Shown here: positions 27,333 to 35,764 of the stretch, in pieces
How the letters are laid out: each line of letters begins with the position of its first letter
Position numbering within the stretch: position 1 is the stretch's first letter
Source of the DNA: Planctomycetota bacterium
GTDB lineage: Bacteria; Planctomycetota; B15-G4; SIAN01
Assembly (NCBI GenBank): GCA_016795285.1
Contig: JAEUIC010000020.1
Span: 124,001-188,000, forward strand
Direction of reading: 5' to 3'
Length of the DNA: 64,000 nt
Position numbers and translations under genes: made by a program
Notes under the pieces: model-generated
Databases searched by the model: none
The model's input: only the letters and a program-made list of their open reading frames with translations
What the model was told of the DNA's origin: nothing

Positions 27333-28504
27333 CGCGTCGCCGCCACGCGGTAGAGGCGCGCCTCGTAGCGCGAGAGGTCGAAGCGGCGCGCGGCGGTGCG
27401 CGCGACCAGCTGCAAGCGCGCCTCGAGCTCGTGCGGCAGCGTCCCGCCGGCGAGCGGCGCGCCGCGCTCGAGGAGCAGCAGCACGAAGGCGGCCGGCAGG
27501 CGCGCCGGCGCGGCGTCGGGGCTGCCGGCCAGCGCGAGCGGCGCGACCAGCTCGTCGAGCGGCCGCGCGCCGACCTGCAGCGCGCGCGCGGCGAACTCAG
27601 GCGCGTGGGCGTAGAGCGGCTCGCCGGCGTGGCGCTCGGCGGCCAGCGCGGCGGCGAGCGGCGCGAGCTCGAAGCGGCCGCCATCGAGGTGCTCCGAGAT
27701 CAGCGTCGGCAACCCCGGCACCAGCGCCATCGCCCAGAGCGCGAGGCGCGCGCGCGTGCTCGCCGTCGCCTCGAGCAGCCGGCCGAGCACCAGCGCGGCG
27801 GCGAGCAGCAGCGCGGCCGCCGCGGGGGCGGCGCTGCGCAGCAGCGGCTTCGAGCCGAGCGACGCGGCGAGCAGCGCGGCCCCGAGGCAGAGGAGCGGCC
27901 GTGCGCCGCTCGGCGGAGCGCGGAGCATCAGCGCGAGCAGCGCGAGCAGCAGCACGCCGAGGCCGAGCTCGCCAATCAGGAGCGGCTCCCAGGAACGCGG
28001 CAGCTCGCTCGCGGGCGGCGCGGCATGCAGCGCGACGGCGACGGCGGCGGCGGCGAGGCCGGCGAGGCTCGCGGCGATGCGCCCGCTCGCGCGCGGAGCG
28101 ACGCGGTCGCGCTCGCGCGGCAGCAGCAGCGCCAACGCCAACCCGCTCGCCAGGAAGAGGGCGCTGTCGGTGTGGGCCAGCCGGCTCGCGTGGAGGTGCC
28201 ACGGCGACGCGGCGAGCAGCAGCGCCAGCGCGAACGCGGTCAGCGCGCCGCGCGCCGCCAGCGCGCTCGCGAGCCAGGGGATGGCGAGGAGTCCCAACGC
28301 GAGCGGGAGCAGCCGCGCCGTCGCGGAAGTGCTCCCCATCCAGCGCTCGAGCAGCGGCGCGGCGTGCAGCGCTTCGTCGGGCGCGAGCGGCAGCGCGGCG
28401 AGGCCCGGCAGGCGCAGCGCCGCGGCGAGCAGCGTGACCGCGACGAGCGTCCGGACCGCGAGCGGCGGCGACAGCGGTGGGGCGAGGGGCGGGGCGGCGG
28501 TCAT
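27329..28504 (-). CDS. polytopic membrane protein, GT-C glycosyltransferase-like
   Basis: 391 residues with many Leu/Ala-rich membrane helices in the first 250 residues. The first external loop has 'LAPDEALH', the acidic D-E pair typical of GT-C lipid-linked glycosyltransferases (PMT/ArnT group), and 'HASRLAHTDSALF' resembles their second loop. The helices are followed by a C-terminal soluble part. The protein is short for that family (usually above 500). It is the first gene of the leftward pair with ruvX and stands only 29 bases from the divergent sulfatase-fold gene. Confidence 0.55.
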   Translation of the reverse strand: MTAAPPLAPPLSPPLAVRTLVAVTLLAAALRLPGLAALPLAPDEALHAAPLLERWMGSTSATARLLPLALGLLAIPWLASALAARGALTAFALALLLAASPWHLHASRLAHTDSALFLASGLALALLLPRERDRVAPRASGRIAASLAGLAAAAVAVALHAAPPASELPRSWEPLLIGELGLGVLLLALLALMLRAPPSGARPLLCLGAALLAASLGSKPLLRSAAPAAAALLLAAALVLGRLLEATASTRARLALWAMALVPGLPTLISEHLDGGRFELAPLAAALAAERHAGEPLYAHAPEFAARALQVGARPLDELVAPLALAGSPDAAPARLPAAFVLLLLERGAPLAGGTLPHELEARLQLVARTAARRFDLSRYEARLYRVAATR

Positions 28505-28533
28505 CGGGGCGGCGATGGTAGCGTCGCGACCCC

Positions 28534-30957
28534 ATGAGCCCGGAACCCGGCCCGCTCGAAGCGACCTCGCCGCTGCTCGACGCCTCGCCCGCGCCGCGGC
28601 TCGACGAGCCGTCGGTCGCCTGCGACGCGGAGGCGGGCTCGCCGGTGACGCTCGGCGATCGGCTGATCGTCGCCTTCGGCGTGACGTTCGGCGTGGCGCT
28701 CGCGCGCGCGCTGCTGCAGGCGGTGGTCGACGCGACGGCCGACGAGGAGAGCGGGCGGCTGCTCGCCGAGCACTTCGTCGAGCACGTCGTCGAGGCGACC
28801 GGCACCGCGTGGTGGATGGTGCTGCCGCTCGCGATCCTGCCGCGCGGCAAGTCGCTGCGCTTCGCCGCGCTGCGCGGCCTGCTGGTGGCCGTGGCGAGCT
28901 TCGCGACGCTGGTCGGCTGGCCCGACGGCGAGCCGCGCTACACGCCGGGCGTCGACTCGGCGCGCGGCTACCAGGGGTGGGCCGCGATCGGGCTGGCGTC
29001 GCTGCTGCTCGCCGGCCTCGATCGCTACTCGCTCTCGCCGCAGCGCGCGCTCTTCCGGCTGCAGCCGGCTACGCGCTTCCTCGCCTCGGCGACGGTGCTG
29101 CTGCTCGGCGGCGGGGCGCTCGGCACGGTGGTCGCCGTGCTCGACACGCGGCGGCGCAACATGGACCTCGAGACGATCGTCGTCGACCTGCTCGACGAGC
29201 TGCCGGCCGCGCGCGTGGTCGCCGCGGCGGACGGGCGCGCGCCGGCGGTCGGCTCGCTGCTGGCGGCGCGCGGCGAGCGAGTCGAGGGGGGCAACCAGCC
29301 GTCGCTGCTGCTGCCGGTCGGCTCGAGCGTCGAGTTCACGCTCGACCTGCCGCGCCAGGCGACGCTGCGCTTCAGCCTCGGCTTCGATCGCAGCTCGCTG
29401 GTCGCGGACGATCCGCCGCCGCAGCACCTCACCTTCGGCGTCGCCATCGACGGCGTCGAGGTGCAGTCGACCAGCCTGCGCCCGCAGGAGCGCGCGGCCG
29501 ACCGCAGCTGGATCGACGCGTCGATCGAACTCACCGGCGCGACCGAGCGGCGCGCCGTCGTCGCGCTGTCGCTGCAGGGCGAGGGGGCGCGCCTCGCCGA
29601 CGTGCGCGCCGGGTTCGGGCGGCCGCGCGTCGTGCGGCGCGAGTGGCGCCCGCGCGTCGCCTCGAGCCGCGAGCGGATGAACGTGGTGCTGATCGTCGCC
29701 GACGCGCTGCGCGCCGACCACCTCGGCTGCTACGGCTACGGCAAGCCGACCTCGCCGGCGATCGATGCGCTGGCGGCCGAGGGGATCCTCTTCGAGCAGG
29801 CGCGCGCGCCGGCGACCTGGAGCTGGCCGGCGATCGCGACGCTGCTCACCGGCCTGCCGCCGCCGGCGCACGGCGTCGACGACCTCGATCGCTGCTTCCT
29901 CAGCGATTCGCTGCGCACGCTGCCCGAGCACCTCGCGGCGAGCGGCTGCACGGCGCTCGGCGCGACCGCCAATCCGCTGATCCGGCGCAGCAAGAACTTC
30001 GACCAGGGGTTCGAGGACTGGCGCGAGTTCCCGCTGCAGGAGGGGTCGCGCCTCGCCGAGCAGTTCGCCGACTGGGTGCGCCGCTTCGGCGAGTGGCAGT
30101 TCTTCGCCTTCCTCCACTTCCACGACCCGGCGCGCCCCTACAACCCGCCGCAGGAGATCGCCGAGCGGTTCGTGCCGGCCGAAGACGTCACCGCGATGCG
30201 GCGCGCCGTGAACGACCTGCGCCTGCTGCGCTCGGCACGCGCCGATCCGTCGCGCGCGCGCGCACCGGTGGCCGCCGAGGAGGACGTGCTGCCGAAGCTG
30301 CCCGAGTCGTCGTGGGTCGGCCTCTACGACGGCGACGTGCGCTCCTTCGACGAGCAGGTCGCGCGCGTCGTCTCGCAGCTGAGGAAGCGCGGGCTGCTCG
30401 ATCGCACGGTGATCGTCGTGGTCGGCGCGTACGGCGAAGCGCTCCACGCGGGGCCGGCGGCGCCCGCCGGCAGCTCGCTCGCGCGCGAGCTGCGCCACGT
30501 GCCGCTGCTGATCCGCGACCCGCGCCGCCCGGCCGCGCGCGTCGGGGAGATCGTCGACGTCTCCTTGCTGGCGGCGACGCTGGCGACGCTCGCGGGTGCG
30601 CCGCCGAGCGGGGCGGCGGCGCCGCTCGCGTTGCCGCCGTGGAGCGACCGCGCCGCGCGCTTCGCCTTCTTCCACACCGCGCGGGCGCTGCTGCCGGGCG
30701 CCGCCGGCGTCGACGAGTGGATCGGCATCGAGGGCGACGGCGAGCGGCTGGTGGCGACCGTCGACGGGCGCATCCTCGAGTTCGAGAGCACGCGGCCGCG
30801 CGGCGAGGCGGAGGCGCGCCAGAAGGCGCTGCTCGCGCGACTGCTGCGCTGGCATGAGCTCGCGCTGGCCGAGGCGGTGGCGCGGCCGTTCGAGCGGCTC
30901 GACTTCGCGACGCGCGCCGCGCTCGAGGAGCTCGACGAGATCGATCCGGAGCGTTGA
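28534..30957 (+). CDS. membrane-anchored sulfatase-fold protein with degenerate active site
   Basis: 807 residues. The first 210 residues have several membrane helices and a following beta-rich segment; the sulfatase/alkaline-phosphatase fold begins near residue 385 with 'NVVLIVADALRADHLGCYGY', keeping the first metal Asp. At the position of the formylglycine motif (C/S-x-P-S-R) it reads 'TWSWPAIATLLTG', lacking the Arg. The late metal motif, normally SDHGE, reads 'VGAYGEALH', so the Asp and His ligands are missing. By fold it would act on sulfate or phosphate esters outside the cytoplasm; from the residues I infer loss or change of chemistry. Confidence 0.7.
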   Translation: MSPEPGPLEATSPLLDASPAPRLDEPSVACDAEAGSPVTLGDRLIVAFGVTFGVALARALLQAVVDATADEESGRLLAEHFVEHVVEATGTAWWMVLPLAILPRGKSLRFAALRGLLVAVASFATLVGWPDGEPRYTPGVDSARGYQGWAAIGLASLLLAGLDRYSLSPQRALFRLQPATRFLASATVLLLGGGALGTVVAVLDTRRRNMDLETIVVDLLDELPAARVVAAADGRAPAVGSLLAARGERVEGGNQPSLLLPVGSSVEFTLDLPRQATLRFSLGFDRSSLVADDPPPQHLTFGVAIDGVEVQSTSLRPQERAADRSWIDASIELTGATERRAVVALSLQGEGARLADVRAGFGRPRVVRREWRPRVASSRERMNVVLIVADALRADHLGCYGYGKPTSPAIDALAAEGILFEQARAPATWSWPAIATLLTGLPPPAHGVDDLDRCFLSDSLRTLPEHLAASGCTALGATANPLIRRSKNFDQGFEDWREFPLQEGSRLAEQFADWVRRFGEWQFFAFLHFHDPARPYNPPQEIAERFVPAEDVTAMRRAVNDLRLLRSARADPSRARAPVAAEEDVLPKLPESSWVGLYDGDVRSFDEQVARVVSQLRKRGLLDRTVIVVVGAYGEALHAGPAAPAGSSLARELRHVPLLIRDPRRPAARVGEIVDVSLLAATLATLAGAPPSGAAAPLALPPWSDRAARFAFFHTARALLPGAAGVDEWIGIEGDGERLVATVDGRILEFESTRPRGEAEARQKALLARLLRWHELALAEAVARPFERLDFATRAALEELDEIDPER

Positions 30958-31032
30958 GCGTCCGGGTGGCACCGATCCGGGCTTTGCCCGTCCGTGCGTC
31001 GCCAGGGCGTTCCGGGGGCGCGGCTCAGCGGC

Positions 31033-32124
31033 TCAGGAGAGCGGTTCGCCCATCGGGCCGTAGAGCATCGGCGGCGGGGGCGCGGGGAAGACTCCGGCGG
31101 GCGGCGGAGCGCTCGGCGGGTTGCCGCCGGACGAGCCGCTGCCGGAGTTGCCGGAGTTGCCGGAGTTGCCGCTGCTGCCCGAGCTTCCAGCGCTCGCGGA
31201 CGGGGGCAGGAGGAGCGGCGGTCCGCTCGACGCTGGCGATGCTGACGGCGCCGACCCGCTGCCGCCGCCGATCTCGAGCACCACGTAGCTGCCGCTGCGC
31301 TGGTCGCGCTTCAGGTCGACGAGGCCCGACTTCTTCGCCGCCTCGAGGACGTCGGAGAAGTTGCGGAAGCCGAAGTACGCCTCGGTGAACTGCGGCTTCT
31401 TGCGCTTGATCTGCTGCTTGATCATCGAGCCCCAGACGTGGTCGTAGTTCTCGCGCTGCAGCGCGGCGAACGCGTCCATGACCAGCTCGAAGAGCTCCTC
31501 CTGCTTGCCGCCGTCGCCGCTCGCAGTCGCGATGGCCGGACCGCCGCCGCCCGGGCCGCCGCCGCCGCCGCTGCTCGCGCCGTAACTGGGGCGCGCCGCC
31601 GGGACGGGGCGCTGCTGCTGCTGCTGGCGCAGGCGCGACTTCTCGCGGACGAGATCCTCGTAGAAGATGAACTCGTCGCACGCCGAGACGAGCAACTCGG
31701 AGGTCGAGTTCTTCACTCCGATCCCGATGATGTGCTTGTTGTATTCGGTGAGCTTGTTCACGAGCGGCGAGAAGTCGGAGTCGCCCGAGATCAGCGCGAA
31801 GGCGGTGATGTGGTCGCGCTGGTAGCAGAGGTCGAGCGCGTCGACGACCATGCGGATGTCGGCCGAGTTCTTGCCGCTGATGCGCTTGGTCGGGATGTCG
31901 ATCAGCTCGATCGACGCCTCGTGGAAGTCGTTCTTGTTCTCCTTGAAGCGGCTCCAGTCGCAGTAGGCGCGCTTGAAGACGATCTTCCCCTTCTCGACGA
32001 GGCGATCGAGGATCAGCTCGAGCCGGAACTTGTCGTAGTTGGCGTCGCGGACGCCTTGGATGATGTTCTCGAAGTCGAAGAACGCCGCGATGCGGTGCTC
32101 GTTGAGCTGCGGTTCCGTTGCCAT
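31033..32124 (-). CDS. NYN-domain (PIN-like) protein with LOTUS/OST-HTH domain
   Basis: 363 residues. Residues about 10-155 form a NYN domain: 'AAFFDFENIIQG', 'KNSADIRMVVDALDL' and 'ALISGDSDFSPLVNKL' supply the acidic residues of a PIN-like nuclease. After a Gln/Gly-rich linker, about 205-285 form a LOTUS/OST-HTH-like domain ('LVMDAFAALQRENYDHVWG', 'GLVDLKRDQRSGSYVV'). The tail is Gly/Ser/Pro-rich and includes a 'SGNSGNSGNSG' run encoded by 9-bp repeats. In this family (LabA/MARF1-like) the protein is thought to act on RNA; the target is unknown. It is monocistronic. Confidence 0.85.
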   Translation of the reverse strand: MATEPQLNEHRIAAFFDFENIIQGVRDANYDKFRLELILDRLVEKGKIVFKRAYCDWSRFKENKNDFHEASIELIDIPTKRISGKNSADIRMVVDALDLCYQRDHITAFALISGDSDFSPLVNKLTEYNKHIIGIGVKNSTSELLVSACDEFIFYEDLVREKSRLRQQQQQRPVPAARPSYGASSGGGGGPGGGGPAIATASGDGGKQEELFELVMDAFAALQRENYDHVWGSMIKQQIKRKKPQFTEAYFGFRNFSDVLEAAKKSGLVDLKRDQRSGSYVVLEIGGGSGSAPSASPASSGPPLLLPPSASAGSSGSSGNSGNSGNSGSGSSGGNPPSAPPPAGVFPAPPPPMLYGPMGEPLS

Positions 32125-32913
32125 GGAGGGGGGACGTTAACGCCAAGGCCGGCAACGGCGCCGCGATCTTTGGCGGCCGGCCGCAAGCAGCGCGGGCCGG
32201 CTCGTGGGGAGCGAGCCGACCCGCGACCGCTTCGGACGGGCGCGACCTCCTGGGGGGAGAGGTCGAGCCGACGGACAGAGGACGCACCTCGCTTTCGGGG
32301 CCGGAGTTCACAGGCGCTGCGCGGTGACCGGTCTCGCCGTCGCAGCGGCGCGCCGCTTTCGCCGCGCGCCACCGCCCCTTTCGGCGGCGGTCACCGATTC
32401 GGGGGCGGTGGCGGCGTGCGGCGTGGGAGGCGGCGGCTCGGGGTTCGACCGGAATTGCATTCCGCCGCTGCAAGTCATTGCTGATGAATGACTTGGGATG
32501 CCTCTGAAACCGCACCGTGGACAACTTGGACAAGCGTGGACGGTCGCGGCCGGGTGGTCGGAAAGGAGCTCTCGAGCGCGGCGGGCGGCTCAAGGAGGTC
32601 GCGCGGCGGGCTACGCCAGCGCCCGCAGCGGCCGGCGTGGCGAGCGGCGGCCGGCTTGGCGAGCGGCGGCCGGCGTGGGGAGCGGCGGCCGGCGTGGGGA
32701 GCGGCGGCCGGCGTGGGGAGCGGCGGCCAGCGTGGCGAGCGGCGGCTGGCGTGGCGAGCGGCGGTCGGCGTGGCGAGCGGCGGTCGGCGTGGCGAGCGGC
32801 GGCCGGCGTGGCGAGCGGCGCAGGGGCGGCACTGCGGTCACGCGAGAGCCCGCGGTGAACGGTGCCGGGGGCGGCGGGCGTAGGGGCGGCTTCGACGACC
32901 GGAGCCTCGCGCG
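32125..32913. other. gene-free stretch containing the 19-bp tandem repeat
   Basis: About 790 bases without a supportable gene. Several open frames cross it, but they consist of Gly/Arg/Ala-rich repeats produced by the tandem array and change frame with every unit. The left part (32,125-32,600) should hold the promoter of the NYN gene. The sequence composition shifts around 32,440-32,530 to a less GC-rich patch. Confidence 0.6.
32634..32823. repeat. 19-bp direct tandem repeat, about 10 units
   Basis: The unit is GGCGTGGCGAGCGGCGGCC with small changes. Unit starts fall at 32634, 32653, 32672, 32691, 32710, 32729, 32748, 32767, 32786 and 32805, a constant 19-base period. Because 19 is not a multiple of three, the array cannot encode a repeating peptide. 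There are no spacers, so it is not a CRISPR. Confidence 0.9.
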
Positions 32914-33186
32914 ATGAATCCTCAGCAATTGGCGATCGACGGCCGCGACCTCGCAGACGGGCTCGTCTTCGCGTTCCTCGCCTTCGGAGCGGCGCTGATC
33001 GTGGTGCCGCCGGTCGTCTTCGGGATCGCCCGCCGGATGGCGCGCGAGCAGCCGCAGCTCGCCGGCGCGGCGATCGGCGGCGCGGTCGCCCTCTCGCTCG
33101 GCGCGCTCGCGGCGACGACCCTGCTGCTGCTGGTGCTGCTCGGCTGGCTCCCGCCGCCCGCGTGGGGCAGCACCGGCGGCGGCTGA
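32914..33186 (+). CDS. small two-helix membrane protein, unknown
   Basis: 90 residues with two clear membrane helices, about 17-39 ('VFAFLAFGAALIVVPPVVFGIA') split by a proline pair and about 53-78 ('ALSLGALAATTLLLLVLLGWL'). The short loop between them, 'RRMAREQPQL', is basic and should face the cytoplasm. No family recognised. The hydrophobic pattern and intact frame support a real gene. Confidence 0.55.
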   Translation: MNPQQLAIDGRDLADGLVFAFLAFGAALIVVPPVVFGIARRMAREQPQLAGAAIGGAVALSLGALAATTLLLLVLLGWLPPPAWGSTGGG

Positions 33187-33333
33187 GCGGCGAAGGTGCG
33201 GGGGCGACAGCGCGACGGCGAGGCGGTGCGGCGGCTGAGCGGCGGCGGCGCGGCGGCCCCCGATCTGGCGACCCCGGTGCCGCTCGAACTGCGGGGCGGA
33301 CGCTGCGCTCGCCGCTCGTCGCCGAACGGATCC

Positions 33334-33362
33334 TTGATCCCGGCGCACCACGACCGTACTGT
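33334..33362 (+). promoter_or_regulatory. candidate sigma-70 promoter for the initiator tRNA
   Basis: TTGATC at 33334-33339 and TACTGT at 33357-33362 are separated by 17 bases and lie about 85 bases before the tRNA. Each box matches four of six consensus bases, and the spacing is ideal. Confidence 0.4.
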
Positions 33363-33447
33363 GCCGCGTCCTTCAAGAACCCGAACCGCAAGGTGCGGGG
33401 CCGCGAAGGACGCCAGAGTCCGGGTGAAAGCTCGGACAACCTCATGA

Positions 33448-33523
33448 CGCGGGGTGGAGCAGCTGGCAGCTCGTCGGGCTCATAACCCGGAGGTCGTAGG
33501 TTCGAATCCTACCCCCGCTACCA
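33448..33523 (+). tRNA. initiator tRNA-fMet (anticodon CAT)
   Basis: A 76-nt cloverleaf with encoded CCA. Initiator features are visible: the first acceptor pair is a mismatch (C1 opposite T72), and the anticodon stem has three successive G-C pairs (TCGGG / CCCGG) around CTCATAA. The T arm is GTAGG-TTCGAAT-CCTAC. Its 3' half is also the attachment site of the integrated element to the right and overlaps the end of the recombinase gene on the other strand. Confidence 0.95.
33480..33523. other. attachment-site core of the integrated element (att)
   Basis: From the anticodon loop to the CCA end, the tRNA sequence doubles as the end of the recombinase gene, the normal layout when an element inserts at a tRNA 3' end and restores it. 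No second copy of this sequence occurs to the right within the window, so the far end of the element lies beyond 64,000. The exact crossover dinucleotide cannot be read from the sequence. Confidence 0.55.
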
Positions 33524-35309
33524 CGGAAGCTTGACTAAGTCCGGCTCCGTCCGTCACCGCGCCCGTCTCCGTTCTCGTCACCGCGCGCGTCGTCAGATGG
33601 CGCACCGTCACGCGCTTCAGCGCGTTCCGCCACCCGCGCTTCGCCGTCGGGTCGAACTCCACCCGGATCGGCCGCTCGTCGCCACGCTTCGGCAGGAAGC
33701 GCCGCAGCACCTCGCGCCGGCGCTCGAGCGGGAAGGTCCGATCAGCGAGGACTCCGCGCATCGAGCGCAGTGAGTCGAGCAGCCGGCGGATCGAATCCTC
33801 GCCGCCCGTCGACGCGCGCGCGGAGCTTCGCGCCGTCTCCAGGCTTCGGCGGACGCGCTCGAGGTCGCGCTTCATCTCGGCCGCCGCCTCGCGCGCCTCG
33901 GGCAGCAACGCCTCGTCGACGCGCAGCATCCGGCGCGCGGCGTCGGTGACCTGCTGCGTGAGGTCGGCCTCCCGCTTCTCCAGCGCGGCGAGTTCGCCGG
34001 AGCGGTCGATCCCGGCGCGGCGAGCCAGCTCGTCGCGCAGCGCGCGTTCCAGCCGCGTGAGCCCGTCGCCGCCAAGGATCTCCTCGTCGACGACCCGCAG
34101 GATCGCGCCTTCGAGGGCGTCGCGAGGTAGCGCCACCTGCCGGCAGCGACCGGTCTGCCGAAGCGAGCCGGCGCAGACGTAGATCACGTCGACGTAGAGC
34201 TTCTCCGCGCCTGCGACGACCTTCCGGCGCGTCCGCCGCGTCCCGAACAGGATGTCGCCACAGTTGCCGCAGGTGAGGAGCCCCGTCAGGAGGTACTCCT
34301 CGACGTGGCCACGCGGTCGCGACGGGTGGGCGGCGAGGTTGCGCTGCACGGCGTCGAACAACCCGCGCTCGATGATCGGCGGGTGGGCGTCGCGCTTCAC
34401 GATCCAGTCCGATTTGGCGTTGCGGCGGTAGCGGTTCGTCTCGAAGTCGTCGAGCGCGACGATCCGGTCGCCTTCAAGCCGGTGGAACTTCGGCATCGAG
34501 CGGACGTTCCAGATTGCGTCGCCGCAGTAGGCGGGGTTCAAGAGGATCGCGCGCACGCTCGTCGCCGACCAGCGGCCCGGCATGTTCGCGATCGTCTTCG
34601 CTCGCGGCGCGTCCGGCGACGGCAGCCCGCGGTCAGTCAACTGCCCGGCGATCGTCCGGTACCCGAGCCCTTCGTTCGCCCACTCGAAGATCAGCCGGAC
34701 GGCTTCGACCTCCGCCGCGTCGCCGAGCACCAATTCGACGACCTCCGTCTTGTCGCGCTTCGCTCGTCCCACCCGCCCGATCAGCTCGGTGCTGCCGTCA
34801 CGGCGCCGGACGCGGCGCGCGTACCCGTACGGCACCTTGCCGCCGGCCCGCAGCCCCTTCGTCGCCGTTTCGCGCTGGCCGCTCAGCGTCCGCATCGAGA
34901 GCTTGACGCTCTCTTGGCGGTCCTGCTCCAGCGCGAGCATCAGCTTGCCCTGGATCGAGTACGGGTCCTTCACAACGCCTTCGATCGCCTGCACGCGGAC
35001 GCGCGCCGCCTTCAGCCGATGCAGCCACGATCCCGACTGGAAGGCGTCGAAGCGTCCGAAGCGGCTGATCTCGTGCACGAGGATCAGGGTGAAGTCGCGC
35101 TTCGCCTCCGCGTCCGCGACCATCCGCTGAAACCCCGGGCGGGCCGCGTCCTCGACGCCGCTCACGCCGTCGTCCTCGTACCAGCGGACGACGGTGATCT
35201 GGCTCGCCGCCGCGAACCGCTCGATCTCGTGGCGCTGGCGCTCGAGCGACTGCGCCTGGTCCTTGGTCGAGCGGCGCACGTACGCCGCTGCGCTGATCGG
35301 TCCGGTCAT
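33480..35309 (-). CDS. large serine recombinase (integrase of the element)
   Basis: 609 residues. The N-terminal resolvase domain begins 'AAYVRRSTKDQ' with the catalytic Ser at residue 14 and 'QSLERQRHEIERFA'. A recombinase domain ('VPYGYARRVRRRDGS', 'GYRTIAGQLTDRGLP'), a zinc ribbon near 343-400 ('LTCGNCGD' then two later Cys) and a coiled-coil (about 430-500) follow, all typical of phage-type large serine integrases. The last residues, 'GVGFEPTTSGL', are encoded by the antisense strand of the tRNA 3' half, and the stop TGA is the complement of the anticodon-loop TCA. The gene reads from the element into the tRNA. It should catalyse integration and, with a directionality factor, excision. 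Confidence 0.92.
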   Translation of the reverse strand: MTGPISAAAYVRRSTKDQAQSLERQRHEIERFAAASQITVVRWYEDDGVSGVEDAARPGFQRMVADAEAKRDFTLILVHEISRFGRFDAFQSGSWLHRLKAARVRVQAIEGVVKDPYSIQGKLMLALEQDRQESVKLSMRTLSGQRETATKGLRAGGKVPYGYARRVRRRDGSTELIGRVGRAKRDKTEVVELVLGDAAEVEAVRLIFEWANEGLGYRTIAGQLTDRGLPSPDAPRAKTIANMPGRWSATSVRAILLNPAYCGDAIWNVRSMPKFHRLEGDRIVALDDFETNRYRRNAKSDWIVKRDAHPPIIERGLFDAVQRNLAAHPSRPRGHVEEYLLTGLLTCGNCGDILFGTRRTRRKVVAGAEKLYVDVIYVCAGSLRQTGRCRQVALPRDALEGAILRVVDEEILGGDGLTRLERALRDELARRAGIDRSGELAALEKREADLTQQVTDAARRMLRVDEALLPEAREAAAEMKRDLERVRRSLETARSSARASTGGEDSIRRLLDSLRSMRGVLADRTFPLERRREVLRRFLPKRGDERPIRVEFDPTAKRGWRNALKRVTVRHLTTRAVTRTETGAVTDGAGLSQASVVAGVGFEPTTSGL

Positions 35310-35764
35310 CCCGCGACTCCCTGAACTCGCCGAAGGGGCCGTCCCTTCGCGTGCGGGCGATCAGGGCATCCGGGTGAGGCAAAAGGAGGAGGCTGGTCGC
35401 CACGCAAGTGCGCGAGTCGCGCCGTCGACCAACGGTCAAGGAGGAGTCCGGCGAGAAGTCGGAACGCATCGCCGATTTGGTCGGCGGGGGCGGCAACCGG
35501 CTCGCCCGTGACGCGATCGCGCAGCGCGGAGTCGTCGCTCTCGGCGTCGACGTCGGGACGGCGACCTGCGTCGCCGTGCACGCGGAGGCGCAGATCCTCG
35601 GCCTTGTCGCCGTTGGGGTGGGCGAGTGGGGCGCGACATGCAGCGTCGACGGGCGCGCGCATCACGGCAACGCGGCTCCCGCCTTGACTTCGAGGGCACG
35701 CGTCGACCCGGGATCGCGATGTCCGTACACCAGCATCCGACCGTGCGCCGTGGCATGGAGTCGC
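35310..35764. other. stretch upstream of the recombinase, coding status unclear
   Basis: About 455 bases. Overlapping frames on both strands (for example minus 35,306-35,665 and a plus frame from 35,408) have similar coding-like composition, share the same codon boundaries and cannot be separated by eye; none resembles a known family. It probably holds the recombinase promoter and perhaps one small gene. Confidence 0.4.

Noticed and set aside
32634..32823. CRISPR array at the 19-bp repeats
   Set aside because: Units are directly adjacent with no spacers and no cas genes are present; it is a plain tandem repeat.
32488..32917. Gly/Arg/Ala-rich proteins encoded by the 19-bp repeats
   Set aside because: All three frames are open because of the repeat and GC content, and the 19-base period shifts the frame at each unit.
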